This document shows, in pieces, positions 53,302 through 61,729 of a stretch of DNA of 64,000 nt (positions within the stretch are counted from its first letter, which is position 1; each line of letters begins with the position of its first letter). Position numbers and translations under genes: made by a program. The notes below the pieces were generated by a model. That model was not told the origin of the DNA. It was given only the letters and a program-made list of their open reading frames with translations, and did no database searches. Source of the stretch: GWB2-37-7 sp942492835 (lineage in GTDB: Bacteria; Bacillota; Clostridia; Lutisporales; Lutisporaceae); assembly GCA_942492835.1 (NCBI GenBank), contig OW818645.1, positions 3,906,001 through 3,970,000 of the forward strand, written 5' to 3'.

Positions 53302-54038
53302 TGAGAATTGACATACTAAGCTTGTTCCCAGAAATGCTTGAAGCAGTGTTATATAAAAGTATAATAGGCAGGGCTGTGAATAATGATCTGGTGAAGCTTG
53401 ATTTTCATAACATAAGAGATTTTACTGAGAATAAAAATAATAGAGTGGATGACTATCCCTATGGCGGAGGATTGGGGATGATCATGCAGTGTCAGCCGAT
53501 TTTCTCAGCTGTGGAAAGTATAAAAGGTCAGCTTGAAAGCAAGCCCCATATTATAATGATGACACCTCAGGGCAAAAGCTTTAATCAACAAAAGGCTAAA
53601 GAGCTGACACAATATGAAAATATAATAATTATTTGCGGTCACTATGAGGGCATAGACCAAAGAGTTACAGATGCTCTAGTAGATGAAGAAATATCCTTGG
53701 GAGATTTTGTACTTACTGGAGGAGAGATTGCTGCCATGGCAGTAACAGATGCTGTATGTAGGCTGCTTCCTGGAGTACTTAAGGATGATGAATCCCATAT
53801 GATAGAATCGTTTAGCAGTGGACTTTTGGAGTTTCCACAATACACAAGACCTCCTGTATTTCAAGCCATGGAGGTACCTGAGATATTACTATCGGGACAT
53901 CATGAGAACGTAGACAAGTGGAGACGATATCAAGCTCTAAAGGCAACGTATATAAAAAGACCAGAGCTTCTTGAAACCACTGAGCTATCAAAGCAGGATA
54001 TTAAGTTTTTGGAAGAGATAAAAAAAGAGATTAAATAA
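53301..54038 (+). CDS. trmD: tRNA (guanine-37-N1)-methyltransferase, operon copy
   Basis: SPOUT methyltransferase making m1G37, which prevents frameshifting. Trefoil-knot SAM site: MTPQGKSFNQQ, CGHYEGIDQRV with the near-invariant Gly117, and SLGDFVLTGGEIAAM. Position 169 is Glu (ESFSSGLLEFPQYTRP) where E. coli has the catalytic Asp. Length is 245 aa. Coupled to rimM by a one-base overlap. This is the copy in the ancestral rpsP-khpA-rimM-trmD context; rplS, which usually follows, is missing. Confidence 0.96.
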   Translation: MRIDILSLFPEMLEAVLYKSIIGRAVNNDLVKLDFHNIRDFTENKNNRVDDYPYGGGLGMIMQCQPIFSAVESIKGQLESKPHIIMMTPQGKSFNQQKAKELTQYENIIIICGHYEGIDQRVTDALVDEEISLGDFVLTGGEIAAMAVTDAVCRLLPGVLKDDESHMIESFSSGLLEFPQYTRPPVFQAMEVPEILLSGHHENVDKWRRYQALKATYIKRPELLETTELSKQDIKFLEEIKKEIK

Positions 54039-54045
54039 TGAAAAC

Positions 54046-54087
54046 AGCTATCCAATCTTTGTATGTCAGAGTTTGGATAGCTTTTTA
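54046..54087 (+). terminator. Terminator after trmD (copy 1)
   Basis: AGCTATCCAA (54046-54055) pairs with TTGGATAGCT (54073-54082), then TTTT. The same hairpin, with a compensated base pair, follows the second trmD. Confidence 0.85.
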
Positions 54088-54135
54088 TAAAGGGAGAGAA
54101 TAGATAGACAAAATTGAGAGAGGAGCGGTTTCACA

Positions 54136-54645
54136 GTGAAAACAATAATTCGCTATGCTAATGCAGATGATATTGATGCATTAGCGAATATTCATTCAAG
54201 ATCATTGAGGGTGGCGTTCAAAGGTATTGTTCCAGATGATACTTTGGATAATACCTTTTCGTATAGCAGAAGAAAGCAAGGCTTTACATATGAGCTGGAT
54301 GATGAGAACCCCATAACTGCAATAGCATTTGATGGTGACAATGAGGTTGGACTTTTGTCCTTTGGAGCTAGCAGATATATTACAGTGGATGAAGATACAA
54401 TTGAACTTTGGAGGATATATCTAATTCCTGAGTATTGGGGAAGTGGAATTGGAGAAGAACTGTTCAATTGGGGTATGAATGAGATAATGCGTAAGGGCTA
54501 CAAGAATGTAATCCTTTGGGTTTTGGAAGAAAATACCCGAGCCAGACGCTTCTATGAGAAGCATGGCTTTTCTCACAATGGATGCAGCATTGATGCTGGT
54601 CTAGGAAGGAATGTCAGCGAGCTTTTATATAATAGAAAACTATAG
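54136..54645 (+). CDS. GNAT family N-acetyltransferase
   Basis: 169-residue acetyl-CoA-dependent acetyltransferase of unknown substrate. Start TIIRYANADDIDALANIHS is typical of the RimI-like group; motif A is seen as IELWRIYLIPEYWGSGIGEE (acetyl-CoA pyrophosphate loop), and motif B as RARRFYEKHGF. GTG start with GAGGAG upstream. It lies between the two trmD copies and runs straight into a REP-like element at its stop codon. Confidence 0.9.
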   Translation: MKTIIRYANADDIDALANIHSRSLRVAFKGIVPDDTLDNTFSYSRRKQGFTYELDDENPITAIAFDGDNEVGLLSFGASRYITVDEDTIELWRIYLIPEYWGSGIGEELFNWGMNEIMRKGYKNVILWVLEENTRARRFYEKHGFSHNGCSIDAGLGRNVSELLYNRKL

Positions 54646-55081
54646 AAGTGGCGGGGACGGTTAATGTCAAAACCACTCTACTAGTTTTACGTTATGAGTT
54701 AAAAATGACTGGCGTCATATTACTATGATATAAATATTTTATATTTGAAATACTGTATGATATTTCTGTACATTTTGTAGGCTGTTCAAACAAAAACACT
54801 ATCGTATTCTTGTATAATATGTCTAAAAATGTGAACAAAGGATTGATAAGAGATTTCTAATAATGAAAAGTTTCTATAGAATTCTGAACGTCATTAAAGG
54901 GAGAATATATAAGTAAAATTAAGAGGAAAAAGTTATAGTGTCTGTTATATACATAAGTTATATGAAAAAATTATGTATATGCTTATTGTGTCTATAATGG
55001 GAAGCTGAAGGAATAAATATTGGGGTTTAGTACATTTAGTATAACAATATATTGAAGCAAAAAGAACCGTCCCCACTGCTT
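54646..55081. repeat. REP-like element 1 with inverted GGGGACGGTT ends
   Basis: Left end AAGTGGCGGGGACGGTT begins right after the GNAT stop; right end AACCGTCCCCACTGCTT (55065-55081) is its near complement. The ~436 bp between are AT-rich and hold no gene. Bases ~54920-55075 resemble 56030-56181, so at least two copies of this sequence exist. Such GGGACGGTT repeats resemble REP/REPIN families mobilised by RAYT (Y1) transposases; no transposase is inside. Confidence 0.7.
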
Positions 55082-55922
55082 TAGACCTTAAGAATAAAAA
55101 GATTACTGTAGAATTACCAGAGGGATTGATTTAATGAGAATTGACATACTAAGCTTGTTTCCAGAAATGCTTGAAGCAGTGTTATATAAAAGTATAATAG
55201 GCAGAGCTGTGAATAATGATCTGGTGAAGCTTGATTTTCATAACATAAGAGACTTTACTGAGAATAAAAATAATAGAGTGGATGACTATCCCTATGGCGG
55301 AGGCTTGGGGATGATCATGCAGTGTCAGCCGATTTTCTCAGCTGTGGAAAGTATAAAAGGTCAGCTTGAAAGCAAGCCCCACATTATAATGATGACACCT
55401 CAGGGCAAAAGCTTTAATCAACAAAAGGCTAAAGAACTGACACAATATGAAAATATAATAATTATTTGCGGTCACTATGAGAGCATAGACCAAAGAGTTA
55501 CGGATGCTCTAGTTGATGAAGAAATATCCTTGGGAGATTTTGTACTTACTGGAGGAGAGATTGCTGCCATGGCAGTAACAGATGCTGTATACAGGCTGCT
55601 TCCTGGAGTACTTAAGGAAGATGAATCCTATATGATAGAATCGTTTAGCAGTGGACTTTTGGAGTTTCCACAATACACAAGACCTCCAGTATTTCAAGCT
55701 ATGGAGGTACCAGAGATATTACTATCGGGACATCATGAGAATGTTGACAAGTGGAGACGTTATCAAGCTCTAAAGGCAACGTACATAAAAAGACCAGAGC
55801 TTCTTGAAACCACTGAGCTATCAAAGCAGGATATTAAGTTTTTGGAAGAGATAAAAAAAGAAAATAGATAATCGAAGATAACTATCCAAACTTTGTATGT
55901 CAGAGTTTGGATAGTTGTTTTT
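55082..55922 (+). repeat. Direct duplication of the rimM tail, trmD and terminator
   Basis: Bases 55082-55922 repeat 53249-54089 at a fixed offset of 1833, including the last ~50 bp of rimM. Within trmD I count about 23 base differences. The duplication starts exactly where REP-like element 1 ends. Confidence 0.93.
55134..55871 (+). CDS. trmD: Second, divergent TrmD copy
   Basis: Full-length 245-residue TrmD, about 97% identical in DNA to the operon copy. Amino acid changes are G117S in the knot motif (CGHYESIDQ), C153Y, D162E, H166Y, I244N and K245R; most other differences are silent, so constraint seems to persist. The preceding rimM fragment supplies only the ribosome-site region (AGAGGG), no promoter; read-through from element 1 would be needed. 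Could be a working paralogue, or one losing SAM binding. Confidence 0.9.
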   Translation: MRIDILSLFPEMLEAVLYKSIIGRAVNNDLVKLDFHNIRDFTENKNNRVDDYPYGGGLGMIMQCQPIFSAVESIKGQLESKPHIIMMTPQGKSFNQQKAKELTQYENIIIICGHYESIDQRVTDALVDEEISLGDFVLTGGEIAAMAVTDAVYRLLPGVLKEDESYMIESFSSGLLEFPQYTRPPVFQAMEVPEILLSGHHENVDKWRRYQALKATYIKRPELLETTELSKQDIKFLEEIKKENR

Positions 55923-55923
55923 A
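55880..55923 (+). terminator. Terminator after the second trmD
   Basis: AACTATCCAAACT (55880-55892) pairs perfectly with 55904-55916, then GTTTTTAT. It is homologous to the terminator of copy 1, with the G-C pair near the stem base replaced by A-T. Confidence 0.85.
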
Positions 55924-56009
55924 TATTGAGAATAATTGATACTACAAGAGGGAGTGGGAATGTCTGTGTCATTAACCTAACTAACCTCTCTTTTTTTATG
56001 TCTAAATAT

Positions 56010-56181
56010 AACAAATGAGAATAGATTGACGAAATTAAGAGGAAAGAATTATGATATCTGTTAAATAGGTAACTTATATGGTAAAATTATATATGTATTT
56101 ATAATGGTAAGTTGAGGGAATAAATATAGGGGTTTCAGTATGTTTCAATATGACAATTTATAAAAGCAAAAAGAACCGTCC
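56010..56181. repeat. REP-like element 2, left part (split by the IS)
   Basis: Roughly 75% similar to the right half of REP-like element 1, ending GCAAAAAGAACCGTCC. Its last bases reappear after the IS as GAACCGTCCTCACTGCTT (57884-57901), so the element was intact before insertion. The left boundary is not clear; 55924-56010 holds no gene. Confidence 0.65.
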
Positions 56182-56246
56182 GAGACCACTGAAAAACACA
56201 CCCTACAAACTTGTAAATATGTAATAAATATCAATTATTAGATAGC

Positions 56247-56308
56247 GAAAAACCTCCGAATTTGGTAAAATAGAATTGAAAGAAACTATCACCAAAAGGA
56301 GGTTTTTC
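56247..56308 (+). promoter_or_regulatory. Hairpin burying the transposase ribosome site
   Basis: GAAAAACCTCC (56247-56257) is the exact complement of GGAGGTTTTTC (56298-56308), which contains the Shine-Dalgarno just before ATG 56310. A TAAAAT -10-like box (56266-56271) lies between the arms, so the IS's own transcript would lack the left arm while read-through transcripts would fold and hide the site. Confidence 0.65.
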
Positions 56309-56309
56309 A

Positions 56310-57818
56310 ATGCTTAAAGACAATAAATATCAATTAAGCATCTATTCAATATTGTACGATAAAATACCCGAAAATCATATACTTAAATTAATAAATAATG
56401 CAGTGGATTTTAGCTTTATCACAAAACTTTTAGAAAAGTCATATAACAAGTACTATGGTAGACCAGCCAAAAATCCAGAACTTATGATCAAACTGTTGGT
56501 ATTACAGCACCTATACAACTTATCAGATATAAGAGTAATTGAAGAAGCATCCTTAAACATAGCATATCTATATTTTTTAGGGATTAATCCAGAAGAAGAA
56601 TTACCCCACCCAAGTCTACTTGCTAAGTTTAGAGTACATAGACTTCAAGATGTAACCCTAGACCAAATTATTGTTGAATTAGTTAGCCAATGTGTGAGAA
56701 AAGGCATAATTAAAGATACAGGAATAAGCATAGATGCCACTCATAGCGATGCTAACACATTCAAGGCAACCCCCGAACGAGTTATGAAATATCTAGCTAA
56801 GAATATGTTTAAAACACTAGAGAAAGAAACTGGAGAACTTCCCAATACAATAAATACAGACATCCCCAAATATAAAGAAATAGAAGATCATAAAGAAGCA
56901 AAAAAAATAATGAAGGAATATTTGGAAAAGGAAATAGAAAAAGTTCAAAATATTATATATAAAGAGGGACAACCACTTACATATAAAGTATTAGAAAATG
57001 CAAAAGAGATATTAGCAGACCCGAAATTTATAGCACAAAAACGAGTGCGTTCAATAGTAGATCAGGAGGCAAGAGTTGGGCATAAGAGCAGAACAGAAAA
57101 CTTTTTCGGATACAAAACAGAATATATGATAACAACAGAAGAAAGAATGATAACCGCTGTAAGAGTAAATGATGGGGCATATGTAGATGGGACACAATTT
57201 AAAGAATTACTTGAGTTAACAAAAGAAACAGGACTAAAAATACATGAAGTGTATGGAGACAAGGCATACTTTAGAAAAAGTATACTGGATGAAATAAAGG
57301 AAATAGAAGCGAATCCTTATATACCAGTAATCGAAAGTGTCTATAGGATTGATGAAGAGAAATTTTGCTACAATAAAGACTCTGACGAATGGTTTTGTGA
57401 ACAAGGAAATCAAACTATAGAAAAAAGGCATAGAAAAGATAAAGATGGTAGACAATCCTACAAATACTATTTTGAAAAAGAGAAATGTAGGAACTGCAAC
57501 AAAAGAAGTGAATGTATAAATGGAACAAGAATCGCTAGAGTATTAGAAGTAGGAATAAACACCCCTGAGTTTTATGGTTATAGCCAAGAACAAAAAACGG
57601 AAGAATTTAAGGAAAAATATAAAAAAAGAGCTTGCCAAGAATGGAAAAATGGAGAGATGAAAAACTTTCATAATTTATACCGTGCCCGTGGGTATGGTAG
57701 GCGAAGCATGTCTACACAAGCCAAATTAACTGTAATAGCAGTAAATTTAAAGAGGATAGCAAGCATACTATCCTCTAAGTTATCACCAAAACTCAACTTT
57801 TATAAAGGAACATCATAA
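56310..57818 (+). CDS. IS1182 family DDE transposase
   Basis: 502 residues. N-terminal IS1182 domain (YYGRPAKNPELMIKLLVLQHL, LPHPSLLAKFR), DDE catalytic region starting GISIDATHSDANTFKATPER (first Asp), a second Asp in HEVYGDKAYF, a Cys-rich insert (CRNCNKRSEC), and a C-terminal MKNFHNLYRARGYGRR with the Arg/Tyr motif. No frameshift. AGGAGG directly upstream is sequestered in a hairpin in read-through RNA. Confidence 0.95.
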   Translation: MLKDNKYQLSIYSILYDKIPENHILKLINNAVDFSFITKLLEKSYNKYYGRPAKNPELMIKLLVLQHLYNLSDIRVIEEASLNIAYLYFLGINPEEELPHPSLLAKFRVHRLQDVTLDQIIVELVSQCVRKGIIKDTGISIDATHSDANTFKATPERVMKYLAKNMFKTLEKETGELPNTINTDIPKYKEIEDHKEAKKIMKEYLEKEIEKVQNIIYKEGQPLTYKVLENAKEILADPKFIAQKRVRSIVDQEARVGHKSRTENFFGYKTEYMITTEERMITAVRVNDGAYVDGTQFKELLELTKETGLKIHEVYGDKAYFRKSILDEIKEIEANPYIPVIESVYRIDEEKFCYNKDSDEWFCEQGNQTIEKRHRKDKDGRQSYKYYFEKEKCRNCNKRSECINGTRIARVLEVGINTPEFYGYSQEQKTEEFKEKYKKRACQEWKNGEMKNFHNLYRARGYGRRSMSTQAKLTVIAVNLKRIASILSSKLSPKLNFYKGTS

Positions 57819-57929
57819 GGAGCTATATCACAAGCATTTCGTTTAGAAAGTCATCTGAAAATAGCTACTTTTTCAGTGGTCTCGAACCGTCCTCACTGCT
57901 TTACAATATATTCTGTAAGATGATATGAA

Positions 57930-58001
57930 GAGCCATATGCCTTAATTGGGCTTGTACGGATCCGTGAGGGGCTGGCACTGTGAGGTTCCAGTCTACTCGA
58001 C
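57930..58001 (+). other. Group II intron 3' remnant (domains V-VI-like)
   Basis: GAGCCATATGCC...TGTACGGATCC resembles a domain V stem (usual form GAGCCGTATG...GTACGGTTC) and is followed by GGGGCTGG...CCAG and CTACTCGAC, the form of a domain VI and intron 3' end. Domains I-IV and a maturase are absent, so it is a degenerate tail. The rest of 57893-58192 is AT-rich with no gene seen. Confidence 0.5.
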
Positions 58002-58192
58002 ATAAAGTCGTTACATTTAAAAAATCTACGTTTATTGGGAATAGTAAATCATTGCTTAGTGTAATAAAATCATATATAGCGTATTGTAGAGTTTAGAATT
58101 TTAAATATTATTTTTTTAAATATTAATGTGGTGTTTATCAGCACTTTCCCTGGCACCTAAAGATTTATTAAAAAGTATATGGAGGCATAATA

Positions 58193-61100
58193 GTGGACAG
58201 ATTACAAGAGTGTAAAATATATAAATTACTAATTGAAAACCTTAAGAGAAAAAACAGATTTGACATTATATCGAACATACAAAATCTCATAAAAAATGCA
58301 ACAGATAAATTAAAATTAGTTAGAGATACTTTCCCTACATATACACTTCATGATAGTGAGCATTGCTATAACGTCCTGTCAAAAATTGAGTTGTTCATAA
58401 GTGATGAGCTAAATGTTTTTACCGATTTAGAACTTTTTATAATTATTATATCTACATATTACCACGATATTGGTATGGTGTACGATGAGGAATACAAAAA
58501 GAGTATTATAATTAATGCTAGGTTTGGTGAGTTTTTATCTATAAATACTGATGTTGCATTAAGGTATTATGTCGATAGCAAAATAGATGACGATGCAGTT
58601 GAAGCCTTCTGTAGATATTACCATGCGGATAATTCGTATGATACTATTATGGAAATGGATGATACCTTATTCATGTGGGAGAGTAATATTTGTGTAAAAG
58701 AAGAGATTGCGATAATTTGCCGCAGTCATAACATGGATATCAAAAGTCTTAACTCTCCTTTGTTTGATACTGATTATATTTATGAAGCAGACTTAAAAAT
58801 TTGTGCAATACTGCTTAGGCTAGGAGATATATTGGATTTTGACAATTCAAGAACGCCTAATGAAATATATAAGTATTTAAAACTGAATACACTAGACTCT
58901 GATAAGGCAAAAAAAGGAAACATAGAGTGGCTAAAACATCTTTCCTCGAATGGGTTAAGTATAAATAAAGATAAAAATATGTGGCAGATTATTGCATGCC
59001 CAAAGACTCCTTTGATTCAAAATGATTTGTTATGTTTTTTAGATATTATCGAAGGTGAATTGTTGTTATCTTACAACACACTCAAAGCTTGTAGTGCATT
59101 AAAGCAAAACTTAGTTTTTCCACTAAAAATAGACAGAACAAAAATTGTCAATAAAGATTTTATTTATGGGGACTACAAATTCTCTATTAGCAATAATAAC
59201 TTAATTAACCTTTTCATGGGTGAGAATTTATATTCAGATAAATATGTCTTCATTCGTGAATTAATTCAAAACGCAATAGATACTACAATGCATAGGGTTT
59301 TATATGAGTCTAAATCATATGATTTTTATAGTATCAATATAAGTACATATATTGATGCTGAAGGATATTCATGTTTTGATATCATAGATAAAGGGATGGG
59401 AATGAACTTAGGAATAATACAAAACTATCTGTTAAAGGTCGGTGCTTCATATTATGAGTCCGCTGAATTTAAAGTTCAGTTGTTGAAAATGAAAAAACAA
59501 ATGACACCGATTAGTAAATATGGAATTGGGCTATTGTCGTGTTTTTTGGTTTCTAATGATATTAAGATTTATACAAGACACATAAACTCCAAATTGACAT
59601 ATTGCATTAACTTAGATGGAGTAAATGGTTTTTTTAGTATTTCAAAACTAACATCAAGTTCAAAAGAATTTCTAAATGATTTTGGAACAAGGATTATTGT
59701 GAAAATATCTACACAAAAAGAAGAAGTTGATTTCAATTTTGAAAACTATATAAGCAAAGTTACTTTGTATTCAAATATTAGAATTCTACATAATAACAAT
59801 GAAATAGAGCAAAACTTATCAGTTATTACGGCACCATGGTGTGAACGTTGTACAGAGGACTTATCATATTACAAAAATAAAATTTTAAATAAACTATATA
59901 AACAAAATTTTAATTTACAAAGCATGAAATTGGAAATATATCCCATAAACATTTCGGAACTTTCGTATGATTCTGAATTGAAAGGACAAGGTATTATTTG
60001 TAAATTAGATGTTGATAATATTGATGATCTTTTGAAAAACAAGTTTTCAGACTATGAAAATAGAGAATTAAAAATTTCTTTCGATGCATCTGGATGTATT
60101 GAATTGAACTGTTCATTTAGTATAAATCTTGAAGATATATATAGTAAAAAAGAAAAGATAATAACTAAAATAAACCAGTACATTCAAGAAATGCCAAGGG
60201 ATAGACAAATAGTCAAAATTGTAGCTCATACAGGGAATATTGAGGATGTGTCTCGTCATTATAATGACAAGATAATTGGTGAATATTGTAATGAGTTTTA
60301 TGAAATAGAGAATATAGAAAAGAAGTATTTTGATTTATCAAATACGTTTGATAAATTCAAGATTTATTTTTTTAGAGAGAGAGGAAGAGAAACATTCAGA
60401 AAAATTGCACGAAAAAATAGTCAATTGTTTTCGCATAATGGGGTTACAATAGAGCAAAGGTGTTGTCAAGTTGTTTCAGAGCGGTGTTTTGGTTTTGTAT
60501 CATTATCTTTATATGGATCACTTAGGCCAAAACTTGGTTTATCAAGATCTGAATTGATTTCAAACACTTGGGAATTTTATGTAAAATATAATTATGCTTT
60601 AATTAAATTTAAAGTTAGCAATAATCTTTTTAACATGGATATGCTTATGCCATTTGAACAGTTGAATATTGAAAATCTTATTTTTGAAAAGCTTTATGTT
60701 GAATTTCTATCGCATTTAGATGAATGGTGCGATTTTCCTCTATTAAGACATGGAGAAAACATAATAAGTATAAATAAAATTGCGAGAAATAAATGGATTG
60801 ATTTAAAATTACTAACATTATCTGCTTACAACAATAAAGTTCTATTTAGTGACATTGCTGCTATGATTTTGATTCATCATAAGTTTTCTATCAAGTTTAA
60901 TCATGACGATAATAAATTTATGATTACAACCAATTTTGAAAGCAATAAGAAAATCATGTTAAATGCTTTTCCACCTATGTTTTTTGTTTATTATAGTAAC
61001 TCAAACTCTTTGAAAAAGTATAAATATCCTGTAAATGCAAATCATCCATTCTCAAAATGGTTTATTGGGCATGGAAATTATTTGTTGCAAAACCATAGTG

Positions 61101-61252
61101 AAATATTTAAGCAATTGATTAAATATATAGGATCTGATAGTGTTGTAAAAAGGGCATCATATATTAATGAATTGATTAATAGAATTAAAAAACTAGATAT
61201 AAATATACTATCAGAGAGCATACCTACTATTCATGAAAATGATTTTATTTAA
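58193..61252 (+). CDS. HD phosphohydrolase plus HSP90-type (GHKL) ATPase protein
   Basis: 1019 residues. HD-type region about 40-230 with H57 (or H53), H91-D92 in STYYHDIGM, H144 and H179, and D212 in LLRLGDILDF. GHKL ATPase about 320-560: N box FIRELIQNAID (E356, N360, D363), G1 DIIDKGMGM, G2 KYGIGLLS. The ~450-residue C-terminal part is not recognised. This resembles the HD-CE/HSP90-like architecture described in bacterial conflict systems. GTG start behind GGAGG. Very AT-rich and between mobile elements: likely acquired. Function unproven; antiphage role is inference. Confidence 0.8.
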   Translation: MDRLQECKIYKLLIENLKRKNRFDIISNIQNLIKNATDKLKLVRDTFPTYTLHDSEHCYNVLSKIELFISDELNVFTDLELFIIIISTYYHDIGMVYDEEYKKSIIINARFGEFLSINTDVALRYYVDSKIDDDAVEAFCRYYHADNSYDTIMEMDDTLFMWESNICVKEEIAIICRSHNMDIKSLNSPLFDTDYIYEADLKICAILLRLGDILDFDNSRTPNEIYKYLKLNTLDSDKAKKGNIEWLKHLSSNGLSINKDKNMWQIIACPKTPLIQNDLLCFLDIIEGELLLSYNTLKACSALKQNLVFPLKIDRTKIVNKDFIYGDYKFSISNNNLINLFMGENLYSDKYVFIRELIQNAIDTTMHRVLYESKSYDFYSINISTYIDAEGYSCFDIIDKGMGMNLGIIQNYLLKVGASYYESAEFKVQLLKMKKQMTPISKYGIGLLSCFLVSNDIKIYTRHINSKLTYCINLDGVNGFFSISKLTSSSKEFLNDFGTRIIVKISTQKEEVDFNFENYISKVTLYSNIRILHNNNEIEQNLSVITAPWCERCTEDLSYYKNKILNKLYKQNFNLQSMKLEIYPINISELSYDSELKGQGIICKLDVDNIDDLLKNKFSDYENRELKISFDASGCIELNCSFSINLEDIYSKKEKIITKINQYIQEMPRDRQIVKIVAHTGNIEDVSRHYNDKIIGEYCNEFYEIENIEKKYFDLSNTFDKFKIYFFRERGRETFRKIARKNSQLFSHNGVTIEQRCCQVVSERCFGFVSLSLYGSLRPKLGLSRSELISNTWEFYVKYNYALIKFKVSNNLFNMDMLMPFEQLNIENLIFEKLYVEFLSHLDEWCDFPLLRHGENIISINKIARNKWIDLKLLTLSAYNNKVLFSDIAAMILIHHKFSIKFNHDDNKFMITTNFESNKKIMLNAFPPMFFVYYSNSNSLKKYKYPVNANHPFSKWFIGHGNYLLQNHSEIFKQLIKYIGSDSVVKRASYINELINRIKKLDINILSESIPTIHENDFI

Positions 61253-61263
61253 TCTTAACAGGA

Positions 61264-61277
61264 TGGGGAATTCCCCA
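61264..61277. other. 14-bp perfect palindrome after the HD/ATPase gene
   Basis: TGGGGAATTCCCCA, starting 12 bases after the stop codon. GC-rich stem but no T tract (CAGCTTTG follows). It could be a weak terminator or a protein site. Confidence 0.45.
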
Positions 61278-61406
61278 CAGCTTTGCTACGTTGACAAATT
61301 AGTACTTAGCTTTTGTTAATAAGGAAGACCAGATCAGATACTGTGTGGAGTCGTTCATTAGTTAAAAAGTTATTATCTGTTTCACAGTATGGAACAGGAA
61401 TAAAGG

Positions 61407-61626
61407 GACAAAGGGGACAGGCACCACGTCCCACAATAGGGTTGGAAGATAAGCTAAAAAGTTGGCCTCTTTTTAGGTACAGTGTATTGTATAATATACC
61501 CATAAATGCGAATAAAAGTTTGACAAGAAATACTTAATAATGAAAAGTTTTACTGGAATAGAAGAGAAAGTATTATTTATAAAACAGAAATGGATGGATT
61601 GGGACGAGGTACCTGTCCCCTTTGTC
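61407..61626. repeat. 220-bp element with 27-bp inverted repeats (MITE/REPIN-like)
   Basis: Ends GACAAAGGGGACAGG... (61407-61433) and its complement (61600-61626) match at 25 of 27 positions. The ~166-bp interior is AT-rich, non-coding, and shares a TAATAATGAAAAGTTT stretch with REP-like element 1 (near 54860). A different end sequence from the GGGGACGGTT elements. The 61253-61729 gap holds no gene. Confidence 0.75.
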
Positions 61627-61729
61627 ACTTTATCATAGATTATGCAAGTTGATAAGAATATAACTGTCTATGTGTCGTGCCGGGCATCTAAAAATACAAA
61701 TCAAGTTTTTATAATAGAGAGGTGTAGCA

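Larger units (their letters stand above)
56182..57883 (+). mobile_element. IS1182-family insertion sequence, complete
   Basis: 1702 bp bounded by 15-bp perfect inverted repeats (GAGACCACTGAAAAA at 56182-56196; complement at 57869-57883). Flanked by a 9-bp direct repeat GAACCGTCC (56173-56181 and 57884-57892), or 7 bp if the repeats are read one base longer. Contains one intact transposase, so it looks recent and possibly active. Confidence 0.9.

Noticed and set aside
55134..55871. The second trmD as an assembly duplicate
   Set aside because: It differs at about 23 positions, has its own diverged terminator and distinct flanks, so it is a real second copy in the sequence given.
61293..61310. 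TTGACA and TTAGTAC near the end of the HD/ATPase gene as a promoter plus FapR site
   Set aside because: There is no palindromic GTACTAA partner and no matching -10 followed by a gene.
61313..61537. A 74-codon plus-strand frame in the gap before the DUF262 gene
   Set aside because: It runs through the inverted end of the 220-bp element and has no ribosome site or recognisable product.
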